Below are positions 12,880 to 22,535 of a DNA stretch of 64,000 bases, in pieces. Each line of letters begins with the position of its first letter. Position 1 is the stretch's first letter. The translations under genes and the position numbers were made by a program. The stretch spans positions 1,922,001 to 1,986,000 of the forward strand of contig JAPMAC010000207.1 in assembly GCA_028671895.1 (NCBI GenBank), given 5' to 3'. This DNA is from Oenanthe sinensis. Lineage: Eukaryota > Streptophyta > Magnoliopsida > Apiales > Apiaceae. Below the pieces are notes generated by a model, which did no database searches, was not told the origin of the DNA, and was given only the letters and a program-made list of their open reading frames with translations.

Positions 12880-13070
12880 AGACTCTGAAACCTTCAGACT
12901 CTGATGATCTTCAGACTCTGATCATATGTAGACTCTGATAGATCATAGACTCTGATAGTCTATAGACTCCGATCACCTTCCAGACTCTGATCTTCATGCA
13001 GACTCTGGTTTCACTTTCTACAGAAATTCTTCTAAGTATAAGTAACATGAATGTTGACTATCTAGACTCT
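12880..13070 (-). repeat. Array of AGACTCTGA motifs in U3 of the C LTR
   Basis: About nine copies of (A/C)AGACTCTGA or one-base variants, spaced about 18-30 bases, fill the U3 part of the LTR upstream of its TATA box. A similar array is in the LTR fragment at 42545-42730. Short U3 repeats act as enhancers in some plant retrotransposons such as Tnt1; that role here is inferred. Confidence 0.75.
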
Positions 13071-13169
13071 GATTATACATTTCAGAGACTAGAAAGACTT
13101 ATTATAAATAAACTAAGCTAGACCCTATTCTAGTATTTTGTACATCATCAAATGAATAAATTCCTAACA

Positions 13170-13253
13170 ATTTATGAGCTCAAATTAACTCCTAGCAACC
13201 AAAAATTAGCCATTGTTTAACATCCCTAATTCACTAACTAACTTAGAGAAAAT
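13170..13253 (-). mobile_element. Element B, 3' fragment left of insertion A
   Basis: These 84 bases resemble element A just beyond its RNase H end (about 20150-20230), sharing the block around GGGATGTTAAA. They continue the reading of element B from 27520 once element A is removed. The last five bases AAAAT match AAAGT at 27520-27524 with one change, which fits a 5-bp target duplication of element A. Confidence 0.65.
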
Positions 13254-14564
13254 TATTAGGTCCTAAATCATCATAGAAGGGGGAGGGGTTGAATATGATG
13301 TTGGTAGATTTTCGTTTAATTACGGATTAAATGTTTGTATTCTTGAGATATAAAAATGGTAGTAATTGAAACACAACGATTCGGGGAAATAAAATAAATT
13401 ATTAAATCCCTGAGGTGCTACACTTCTAATCAAAAGATTAGCTTCTGTAAGTTCAATCAATATTACAACAAGAATACAGATATGTGTGTTTAATGTAAGG
13501 CTTTAATGGAGCTTCCCGTCTGTTTTTCTTGAATGTAGAAGATGAATGAATTATTTTCTGTATTGATTTCACCCATATATATTCTGTAGACTTTTTAGAA
13601 ATCGATTGAATTGATTTTATAATAATGCAAGTCCTTTGTTGCTCCTGCAAGAGTGTTAATGGAGTATAGGCACCACAGGAGGTTTTGTTGCGCCTTAATT
13701 AGTTTGTTGCGTCTCTATTTGTTTGTTGCGCTTCTTAACTACTTTTTTTGCGCCTGCTCACTTAATCCCTTGTGCAGGTGCCACCAAATGCTTGTGATTA
13801 TTCTTCCAAGTATTTCCTTGCACCTAGAAGTTTGTTTGTTGCGCCTGTACACTTGATTCCTTGTGTAGGCGCCACGAACGTCTTCCCTTCAACTTTTATT
13901 GTGCCAAGACTTTACTAAACACTAATTCAAGTATTTTTGTTGCGCCTCTACACTTGATTCCTTGTATAGGCACCATAAAGCACATCATTGAGCCTTGGTT
14001 GATTTTGTTGTGCCTCATACAAGGTTTCAACTGTGTAGGAACCACCAAATGTAGTAATACTTGCCTTAAATAATATCTTGAATTCTTGAAGTATTTACCA
14101 CTTGGTTTTCACTCTTTTGGCTTGATCAACTGATTTTTTTGATATATCAAGACAATTCTTTCCTTGTTGTGCTGACGCTTAGTGCACTGGTCTGGCTCAC
14201 AAATGACTAACACTGAATTGAATTATCTTGACTTCTGTATTATTTCACTTGATTAACCTTGGACTTTTGCATTGCTTCTGATCACTGAAACCCTTTGACA
14301 TTTATACTCAAATCATTACACTGTCTTAAATATGAAATCTTTTGAATTCTTATTTTTTATTGAGGCCGGAACATATTAATGAACTTCTCTCGCTGACGTT
14401 CAGTAAGCCTTTCATCTTGAATGCTCTGTAATGATGTATGTATGATTCATGTTCACATGTCCTTCTGGATTTCTGTGTTGCATATTAGTATTATTTGACT
14501 GTCTTTGATTCTTAGTTGAGTTATCGATACCACTATTACATATTACGGTACATTATGCTTTACA
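13254..14564 (-). repeat. 3' LTR of element A
   Basis: Aligns throughout with 26211-27519. Its terminal base pair next to 13254 is mutated (TA where the other copy has TG). It carries a TATA-like TATATAT near 13574-13582 on the minus strand and the hairpin array described separately. The open stretches 13653-13856 and 13861-14073 arise from the repeats and are not genes. Confidence 0.85.
13680..14050. repeat. Hairpin-forming repeat array in the A LTR
   Basis: Units of the form TTTGTTGCGCCT...ACAC - loop - GTGT(A)GGCGCCAC recur, with good copies near 13685-13790, 13831-13877, 13937-13977 and 14004-14048. The arms are complementary over 8-12 bases. The same array is in the other LTR (26637-27000) and a related set lies in the internal spacer (19380-19672). 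Palindromic LTR motifs are a described Sirevirus trait. Confidence 0.75.
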
Positions 14565-14578
14565 ATCTCCCCCTATTT
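14565..14578 (-). promoter_or_regulatory. Polypurine tract of element A
   Basis: The minus strand reads AAATAGGGGGAGAT immediately before the 3' LTR start (TGTAAAGC). This is the expected plus-strand primer. Confidence 0.85.
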
Positions 14579-14757
14579 GGTTTTTAGAGTTCGACAAGCA
14601 AATCCTGTGATAGGATAACTCAACTGATACTTACAAGAAAAAGTAAAGTGCAGAAAGACAGAAAATAATATTAATTACATTCTAGATTAGATTATACATT
14701 TCTAGATTTCTTTACAAGTATAAGACAAGTTTGTTCCTCTAGCCTGAACAAAAATTT

Positions 14758-15777
14758 CTATGATCTTCTACTTGCTTGACTTGAATCTTGCTTCTTCTTT
14801 GATCTTGTCTCAGAGTAATGTTGCCTCAACTCTTCTTCCTTTTCTTCTAATCTTTCTTTTACTAAATCCCTCGCTTCAAATTCAAGTGTGTTGACAAGAG
14901 GTGGATCATCTAATTTCTTTAAAAATTCTATGAGAAATGCAGTTGAATTTGTCTTTGAGATAGACTCGAAGGCTAGTGATTGTCTTTTTGAAAACACGAA
15001 CACTGTTATTCTTTTTTGAAAGCCTTTCACTCTGTTAGTGTCATGCACAGACTCTTCTGTTAATTTCTCCATCAGAACATGTTGTATGATCCTTAAAGCC
15101 TTCTTATCTGATTTGACAGTGGATCTCTTAACCCTAGGAAAGACTTTTCTGATGATGTCAGAATTGTTTCTTTTCAGATTTGAAAGTTCCTTTCTCTTCT
15201 CCACTCCATCTTTCTTGAACAAGAAGTACTTTTTTCCATTTGGTTTAATTTGGATGCAAGGTTCAGAATCCTTAATAGTTTCAAGTTCTTCAGTGCCATC
15301 CTCTTTTCTAACATACACTGGATCCTGATAGTATCTGGTTCTCTCCATAAGATATCTTCCTGATGTTTTAATAGCTCTGTTCAGCCTGAATACATAGATT
15401 AACTCAGCAGCGTTAAGATCTTCTTCAGTTCTGTTCTTCTTACTTCTAAGTCTTCCCTCTGCATATTGCATAAACATCACTTGACTTGACTCCAGACCTT
15501 CATCAAACAAAGTTAGATTGTATAGAGTTGTTTCTTTATTGTACTTAACCACCTGAGGCTTCTTAAATGCTTCGACACTGATCTCAATAATCTTCTTTTC
15601 AATTAGATCTCTCAGTATCTCATTCGACATGTGTCCCCTAAAGATGACTTTCCTTTTCAGCACATACAACTCCACTATATTCATTTTCTCGAAGCTCTTT
15701 GTCAACAAGATTCTCGATCCCAGTATTGTTGAATTGATATACATCTTCCAACCGGATTCAAATGCATTGACTGACAC
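14758..15777 (-). CDS. Envelope-like/extra region of element A, C-terminal open part
   Basis: An open frame of 339 codons on the same strand as pol, between RNase H and the 3' LTR. It has alternating charged and hydrophobic segments, an N-terminal half with a motif like ILRDLIEKKIIEI, and a Lys/Arg/Glu-rich C-terminus (about 300-339) that should form a coiled coil. No signal peptide or transmembrane helix is evident, so 'envelope-like' describes position only. It is probably the end of one long ORF that once ran from 18892, with frameshifts between. Function unknown. Confidence 0.5.
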   Translation of the reverse strand: MSVNAFESGWKMYINSTILGSRILLTKSFEKMNIVELYVLKRKVIFRGHMSNEILRDLIEKKIIEISVEAFKKPQVVKYNKETTLYNLTLFDEGLESSQVMFMQYAEGRLRSKKNRTEEDLNAAELIYVFRLNRAIKTSGRYLMERTRYYQDPVYVRKEDGTEELETIKDSEPCIQIKPNGKKYFLFKKDGVEKRKELSNLKRNNSDIIRKVFPRVKRSTVKSDKKALRIIQHVLMEKLTEESVHDTNRVKGFQKRITVFVFSKRQSLAFESISKTNSTAFLIEFLKKLDDPPLVNTLEFEARDLVKERLEEKEEELRQHYSETRSKKKQDSSQASRRS

Positions 15778-15961
15778 AATTGTTACTTCTTCTGATAGAA
15801 TAACATAGAACTCATAAACATCTTAACATTTTTCCTTTATTGTTCTGAACAGGTCAAGGACTTCTCTATCTTTCTTCTGGCTTAAAGTTAGTTCTTTCTT
15901 CTCCAACAGACTCCTTGCTTCATCCCATTCAAGACCAACCTTAGTTTCGATGTCCTTGATT

Positions 15962-18892
15962 CTATTTCTTCTTTCCATTGCATGTCGAACTCTTTTCCAC
16001 TTTTTTTTTCATTAAATCCTGAGTAACAACTTCATCCACACCAACTAGAAGACAATCATTATCAAATACATACTCCTCGTCAAATTCTTCTTCAACATCA
16101 ATACCTGCAGCCTTTGCAATCTCCTCTATCTCATTTTCAGTAGGAATATCCATTGACACATAGGGTTCAAAGATTTCACCTTCCTCCAATTGCCTTGCTC
16201 TAGGCTAGTAAAAGATATATGTCTCCCCCTGAGTTGTATATTTCATTATCATTTCTGCTTCAACTTTTTCTTGCTTTCTTCTCTCCCCCTCAGTTAGGTT
16301 ATCCTCCCTTTCGACCAGAGTTATCTGAGATGTAGAAGTTGATTATTGAGTAGTATGAGTTTTTTGAGCTAGCAACTGTTGTACTAAATTTTTCAGATCT
16401 TTCATGTCATTCCTCTACTGCTCTTGCACTTCCAAGATCTTTCTTAATGAATAATGAATTTCAGTGACTTGGGCTTCCAGATTTAGAATCATTTGGTTGT
16501 GTTCATTGTGTGGAGTTTTTATTTGGTCAGTGGGTGTCTCACTGCTCGCTGTTAATGTTTGTACACATCCCTCAACACTCACACTCGGCTGTTCAGGGTC
16601 AGGGAATTGAAGATCACTCAAGTTAACTATTTCACTCATCTCATTGAAAGAATCTTGATCTTCTGTACCTGCATGAAAATCCCTATCCCTTCTATGGGTA
16701 GGTTGCCTTTCCGCCTGACCGCTTTGGGTGGGGAGAACTTCTTTTTAAGGAACTGGGGGAATTAGACCCAGTGTGGTCACCATTATGGATTCTGTAATGA
16801 TTGGAAGAGTTGAAGAATCCGTGATGCCAGCTGAAACTATTGAAAGCCTTACTTGTCCAGAGGCACCCTAAACAGGTTCTGCTACCGAAGCAGCAGATAC
16901 TCTATGTATAGAGTCCACATCCCTTCTATGGGTGTGTTGTCCCTCCGTCTGATTTGAAAAGGTGGGGATGACATCCTTTCAAGGAGCTAGATTTGAATAT
17001 ACCAGAGGGTCACCACCTCAGGCAATGTAATGATTATCAAATTAGAGCCTGTGGTGCCCTGCAACACCTGTGAAGGCAATACCACTTGAAGTAGTGATGC
17101 TGCTGATGCAGCTACTCCATGAATGGAGACATCTTCCCTTCTAAAAGAGAGTTGCCTTTCCACTTCACCCAATTGGGGAGGGAAAACATCCTTACTAGGA
17201 TCTGGAGATGTTAAGTCCAGGGGGATCACCACATTTGAAAATGTAATTAGTGGCTCTTGAGAGCCAATGATGCCCCCTACTGTCTGTGAAGACAGATTCT
17301 GAATTGGATTAACCAAATTAGTACTGGCTACTGAAGTAGCTGAAAATGTTCCTTTTTCTGTTTCAGTTCACGTACCTTTCAGGAGATGGTCAATTTCAGA
17401 ATTGAGATCACGAAGAAAAAGAAAGGTTTCAGAGATTAGAGAATCAGGTTCTTGGTTCACAATTGCCTTAGGTTTAAAATTCATTTTACGACGTTTTCGA
17501 GAAGGCAGGGCTGTAGGGGATATTTCAATAATTTCCTGATTTGGTAGGGAAACACTCCTATCATCTATGTCAAGTGATTGTTTTCTAGTTTTAGGAGAGA
17601 TAGTGAGTGTTTGTTGATCTCTGGTAGTGGTTAGAATTGGTTGGTCGCCAAGTTCATTGCCAGCTTCGAAGGCCATTGAGGGCTCAAGTGTGTGCTGCCG
17701 TTTGAGGCACAAAAGTAGATATTGTGACAAATTCATCTTATAGAAAAGCAGAAAAGTCAAAATCTAGAAGTGTACCTTCTTCCATTTGTTCATCAGAAAG
17801 GTTAGGTATGTACACATCGGTGTTTTGAGTCTCTTCCACAGCTACCTCTTCTGGTGCATCATTAGGGTTGATCTTGTTCAAGATCTGGTTCTTGGTCATT
17901 GTCAGAACCAGCGTCATGCTTTCATCCTCTTTTCCAGTTCCTAGATCTTCTTCTTGTGATGCTTTTTTGCTTCCAGAGTCATCTGATGTTTCATATTCAT
18001 TCTCATCTTGAGAGGCTTCTTCTTCTAAATTTTTACTTGTTGACTCATCAGTTTGAGATACTTGATCTTCTTCTTATCCTGTATCTTCCTCTTCAGCCTG
18101 TCTAAGAAGAGCAAAGTAATCTCTAATAGAATTAGTCATTGGAGCAGGAGTAAACCTGTTTGGGTAATCATCCTCATATTGTAGTAGTAAGATTGTTTTG
18201 AATTGCAGTGAGGGTGATTCTTCCAGAGGACTATTCTGAAATAATTGAAGTTGATTAGCATTTAGTTTATTGTTCAGCACCATTTACAAAAATCTTGGAT
18301 ATAGACAGAAATTCTCCATTTTTGCTTGGTTCTTCAAAATTTCATCCATGATCAATCTTCCAAATTTGAGTCTAACATCTGAAGTCACTGCATAAGCGAT
18401 CACCTTGTTGAACTGAGTTATCTCGTGGAAGCCACCTGTCTTTGGTGCAAAACCATGAGATAAGATATTGAAAAACAGATTCCACTCCTTGGACAGATGA
18501 TGCTTGTAGATTTTCTTAAGGAGATTGTTGTTTTCCCTTGTGCAGTGCAGAAACACAAAGAAGTTGTTTAACTCTGTTTGAGATGGTTAATCTTCAAAAT
18601 TTTCAGTTGGCAAATGAAGTGCTTGATTGATGTCATTTTCTGTTATTTTCACTTTTTGTCGCTGAATTGAAAAAGTGCAGGCTGATACCCCATATGCAGA
18701 TGTGTCTTTAGAAGACCTGTACATCTGTCTAAGAAGATTTCTATTCAAAGGCACATTAGTAGTTAGTACAAAACGGACTATAGAACTTTCATTTAAAAAC
18801 CGATCCCATTTGCCTAACTCACCTGCTTCAGTCCAATCATCTACTGAAATAGATAAATGATTAGTCTTTTTAATCTCAAAATGACCTGCCAT
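15962..18892 (-). pseudogene. Envelope-like/extra region of element A, N-terminal and middle parts (broken)
   Basis: Segments 18587-18892, 18284-18556 and 18074-18283 share one frame and are separated only by stop codons, so they were one ORF. It starts MAGHFEIKKTN and contains YGVSACTF, a helical block ending near LCLYPRFL-type sequence, then an acidic Ser/Glu-rich stretch (about 17780-18100). Segments 17368-17760, 16987-17316, 16415-16639 and 15962-16189 continue in other frames, including a basic patch SRKRRKMNF that could be a nuclear localisation signal, and an acidic block. Similar proteins sit between RNase H and the 3' LTR of other Sirevirus-like elements. Function unknown; this copy is broken by several stops and frameshifts. 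Confidence 0.55.
16687..17250 (-). repeat. Triplicated 215-235-bp unit in the envelope-like region
   Basis: On the plus strand, blocks starting CCCTTCTA at 16687, 16921 and 17136 each continue with a G-rich TTGCC/TCC...GGGGA(G) segment and then GATCACCAC or GGTCACCA. The unit is close to a multiple of three in length, so it would give a repeated peptide of about 75 residues. The copies are diverged. Confidence 0.65.
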
Positions 18893-20259
18893 TTAATTAA
18901 AGTGAAAGGTAATTTTTATGAATTAAAATTACTAATTAAAGTCAAATTAATTTAATAAATTATGGACTGAACCCTAATTTTTAAAATTACTAGGATTGAC
19001 TTGAAATAAATATATGATAAACTCCTAGTAATTCTAAGCACACTATTGATTTTATTTTTAATTTTTAATCGATTAACACTATGAGCACACTAGTCAAACT
19101 GTTTGAAATATTGAGAAAAAGCTAATCTTGAAACCTTAACCAGAATTGATGAGACCACTTGCAATTGAAAGATATGATTGAGGGTTTCACAAAACTGGTT
19201 TTAGATTAAAAATCGGACAAGAATTGACTTGTAAAAGTTCGATTAAAAATGTAGATCTTAGTTGTGCCTTAATCTCCTAACACAGTGTGTATATATGTAT
19301 GTATCGCTACCAAAATGAATAAAATGAATACACCAGGCTTTATATACTAATGTGAAAGATAGAAAAAAATTGCTAAGTTATTTTGTTGCACCTACACAGT
19401 GCATGCACTGTGATGGCGCCACAAAATTTACTAGCGTAACAAAAAAAGTGGGTCATTTTTGTTGCGCCTACACAGTGTATTCACTGTGATGTCACCATAA
19501 AGATGCGTAGCATAATAAACAACTCGCACAATTTTTAAGTAGTTTGTTGCGCCTCTACAGTGTGTAGGCACAACAAAATCTATAGGTGCAACAAGATTTT
19601 AGCAGAGAAATGTCAAGTATATGTGAATTATTTTGTTGCGCCTATACAGTTAAGCCACTGTATAGATGCCACCAATTAAAAATACTAACTTAAAATTTCA
19701 AGTTGCTCCTAGATTTTGCTACTAATAAATAATAATATTTATGAATAATTGGAATAATTAATCAATAATAATTAATTACTCACAAATATTATTTCATAAC
19801 ATATTTATTAATAACAATAATAACATTAATTGTTGAAATTATTATCATAAATAAATTATTCTTATTTATTATTCTACTTTTATTTTAAATATGAGAACAA
19901 ATATAAATATTTATAATTTCAAATAATATTTAAATATATAAGTGCTAAGAATTTATTATTTAAACACAAGCACTTAAATATTTTTCTAAGATCAAAATTA
20001 AATAAATACCATATTAATAAAATTAGCAGGCATGCACAAGGTATTTATCTAAGTTATAATCTTAAGAACTGGAAAGTAATTTGGTAAATAAATTCACAAG
20101 TCCTAAAAATATTGAAATTAATCAAATAGTGAATTTATCAGCTTCAAATTGCAGTTATTGATTACTAACTAATTAGTTAGTAGAATTTAACATCCCAAGT
20201 TCACAAACCAGTCTAGTGAAAGTGATTTCATCCAGTGGTTTAGTGAAGATGTTTGCAAT
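18893..20259. other. Non-coding spacer between RNase H and the envelope-like ORF of A
   Basis: AT-rich sequence without an open frame of note. It holds four hairpin repeats (19380-19672) related to those in the LTR, then a very AT-rich stretch of ATAAT-type runs (19720-20010). No gene is seen. Confidence 0.6.
19380..19672. repeat. Hairpin repeats in the A internal spacer
   Basis: Four units begin TTTGTTGC(A/G)CCT near 19381, 19457, 19548 and 19634. The first has the palindromic centre CACAGTGCATGCACTGTG, and the others have CACAGTG/CACTGTG or similar arms. They share the GTTGCGCC...GGCGCCAC frame with the LTR array, although the loops differ. Confidence 0.7.
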
Positions 20260-21153
20260 TTACTGCTCTGCAGGTAAAAAATGTAACTCTACAGTACCAC
20301 TCATGACATGCTCTCTTATGAAATGATACCTGATATCAATGTGCTTGGTCTTTGAGTGTTGAACAAGATTGTTTGTGATTGCTATGGCACTTGTGTTGTC
20401 ACAGAATATTGGAATTTTGTTCAGCAACAGTCCATAGTCTTGATGTTGGTTCCTTATCCACAAAATTTGTGCACAATAGCTTCCAGCAACTACATATTCA
20501 GCTTCAGCTGTTGACATTGCAACTGAGTGGTTCTTCTTGCTATACCATGACACCAATCTTCTATCAAGGAATTGACAACTCCCTGATGTACTCTTTCGAT
20601 CAATCCTACAACCTGCATAATTAGAATCTGTATAGCCAACAAGGTCAAAACCTGTATCTTTAGGGTACCAAATTCCAAGATTCGGACTTCTCTTAAGATA
20701 CCTAAAAATCCATTTAACATCTATAAGATGTGATTCTTTAGGGTCAGAGTTAAACCTTGCACACAAGCATGTAGCAAACATAATATCTGGCCTACTTGCC
20801 GTTAAGTAAAGTAATGAGCCAATCATAGCTCTGTTGCTTGTGATGTCTACCCACTTACCAGGTTCATCTTTATCAAACTTAGTGTTAGTTACCATTGGGG
20901 TTTTGACTAGTGATGCATCTTCAAGACCATACTTCTTCAAAAGATCTCTGATGTACTTGGTTTGGAAAATGAAGATTCCATCTTTCCTTTGGCTTACTTG
21001 GAGTCCAAGGAAGTAATTCAGCTCTCCCATCATGCTCATCTCATACATACTCTGCATTAACATAGCAAATCTACTACACAAATAATCGTTAGTAAAACCA
21101 AATATAATATCATCCACATATACTTGTACTAATATCATGTCATTTTTATGCAT
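20260..21153 (-). CDS. pol: Element A reverse transcriptase C-terminus and RNase H
   Basis: An open frame of 297 codons. RT motif YVDD (VQVYVDDIIFG, residues about 8-18) keeps both catalytic aspartates. GELNYFLGLQV, GSLLYLTASRPDI and IFRYLKRSPNLGI follow in Copia order. RNase H motifs are GYTDSNYAG, STSGSCQF, STAEAEYV and the terminal KHIDIRYHFIREH. The frame stops just after LPAEQ at a point where the family continues for a few dozen residues more, so the 3' end is truncated by a stop. RT copies element RNA to DNA and RNase H degrades the RNA strand in the particle. Confidence 0.9.
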   Translation of the reverse strand: MHKNDMILVQVYVDDIIFGFTNDYLCSRFAMLMQSMYEMSMMGELNYFLGLQVSQRKDGIFIFQTKYIRDLLKKYGLEDASLVKTPMVTNTKFDKDEPGKWVDITSNRAMIGSLLYLTASRPDIMFATCLCARFNSDPKESHLIDVKWIFRYLKRSPNLGIWYPKDTGFDLVGYTDSNYAGCRIDRKSTSGSCQFLDRRLVSWYSKKNHSVAMSTAEAEYVVAGSYCAQILWIRNQHQDYGLLLNKIPIFCDNTSAIAITNNLVQHSKTKHIDIRYHFIREHVMSGTVELHFLPAEQ

Positions 21154-21317
21154 TTTATGAAATGGAGTCTTATCTATGCACCTCTAGTGAAACCATTTTC
21201 AAGTAAAAATACAGATAGAGTGTCATACCATGTCCGAGGTGCTTGTTTTAGGCCATAGAGTGCCTTGAAGAGAAAGTACACAAAATCAGCAAATTCTGGA
21301 TGTTCAAACCCTGAGGG

Positions 21318-21650
21318 TTATTCCACATACATTTCTTCTTTAAGCTCTCCATTCAGGAATGCACTCTTCACATCCATTTGATATACTTTAAAGTTGGAGT
21401 ATGCTGTGAATTCCAGAAACATCCTAATAGCTTCAAGCCTTGCCACTGGTGCATATGTTTCATCATAATTTATTCCTTCTTCTTGGGAATAAGATTTAGC
21501 AATCAGTCTGGTTTTGTTCCTTGTAACAATGCCATCTTCATCCAGTTTATTTCTGAATACCCACTTTGTGACAATAATAGACTTGTTCTTTGACATGGGT
21601 ACCAGTTTCCAGACTTTTTGTCTTTCGAATTGATTGAGTTCTTCTTGCAT
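21318..21650 (-). pseudogene. pol: Element A reverse transcriptase N-terminal part
   Basis: Contains WKLVP, TKWVFRNKLDEDG, NYDETYAPVARLEAI and the first catalytic aspartate motif QMDVKSAFLNGEL, all typical of Copia RT. A stop ends it after EEMYVE. The next 160 bases (21154-21317) still encode a GLKQAPRTWYD-like segment in broken frame before the downstream RT ORF. The stops and a frameshift in between make this RT non-functional as it stands. Confidence 0.85.
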
Positions 21651-21784
21651 AGCAATAACTCAATCTAGATCTTCTAGTGTTTCCTCTACTTTCTTTGTCT
21701 CTATCTCAGAGAAAAAACCAGAGAATAAACATTCATTCTATGAAGCACGTCTTGTTTGAACTCCAGCATCTAGATCTCCCAAAA

Positions 21785-22454
21785 TCAACTCAAAGGGGTG
21801 ATCTCTACTCCACACCCTATGCCTAGGTAGATTTGCCATAGATTATTCATCTTGATTATCATTAAAGTGCCGAGTCCTGTTAGTAGATCCTTCAATTGCT
21901 CCCCCTGAGTTGGTGCTTGGTTGAGAATTAGATTCTCTGCCACTACTAGTAGTTTTTGTGAATCTTTCACTATTTTCACTACTAGGGTCAGAATCATCAT
22001 TGTTGTTATTCTCAATTGGGGCTTGATTTTTTGTTGCAGCTTTAGGTTCTACTTCACCTTCATCTGAGTTCATATTTTCAAACTTCAGAGTTTCAGTGTT
22101 ATCTGTTCTTTGCAGACTTGGGAGCTTGAGATCATCGAAAGTTACATTCAAGCTTTCAATGACCTTTTTGTGTTCAATCACATAAACCCTGTATCCTTTA
22201 TATTCCAGAGAGTAGCCAAGAAATATGCCTTCATGAGCCTTGGTTTCAAACTTCCCTAGATGTTCATCATCTTTCAATACAAAGCACTTTTCTCCAAACA
22301 CATGTAAGTACTTCAGTGTTGGTTTCTTGTTTTCCATTAACTCGTATGGAGTCTTATCATGTTCTTTGTTAATCAGGGTACGATTATGAGTGTAGCAAGC
22401 TGTGTTGACTGCTTTAGCCCAAAAGTATAGAGGTAACTTAGCTTCATTCAACAT
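21785..22454 (-). CDS. pol: Element A integrase C-terminal part and IN-RT linker
   Basis: The open frame at 21843-22454 (203 codons) begins in the integrase after ARTM and includes LPLYFWAKAVNTACY, TPYELMENKKP, FGEKCFVLKD and FLGYSLEYKGYRVY, the usual Copia integrase tail. It is followed by a hydrophilic Asn/Ser-rich linker. The linker codes SGG through an AACTCAGGGGGAG tract at 21899-21911. Past a stop, WSRDHPFELI-type sequence leads into RT. The integrase core lies in the preceding ORF, separated by one TGA. Confidence 0.85.
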
Positions 22455-22535
22455 TGTTCTTGCTGCCTCAACTAAAGTTTTGTTCTTCCTTTCTACTACT
22501 CCATTTTGTTGTGGAGTTCTGGGCGCTGAATATTG

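Larger units (their letters stand above)
10145..13169 (-). mobile_element. Element C: 5' part of a minus-strand Copia element
   Basis: Reading down the minus strand there is a TG...CA LTR (13169 to 12389), an initiator-tRNA binding site, and a long Gag. Everything after Gag is missing because element D starts at 10144; the rest should lie left of the window. The LTR abuts element B at 13170. This means either that C inserted into B, or that C and B form a tandem LTR-internal-LTR-internal array. Confidence 0.75.
12389..13169 (-). repeat. LTR of element C (781 bp)
   Basis: On the minus strand it runs TGTTAGGAATT... to ...GGGAAAACA, giving TG...CA ends. It contains a polyguanine/polycytosine tract near the PBS side (12414-12424), a TATA box and an array of AGACTCTGA motifs. 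A truncated relative lies at 42421-42837. Confidence 0.85.

Noticed and set aside
13653..14073. Plus-strand ORFs in the A LTR (also 26613-27086)
   Set aside because: They arise from hairpin repeats; reading is antisense to the element and the peptides are low in information.
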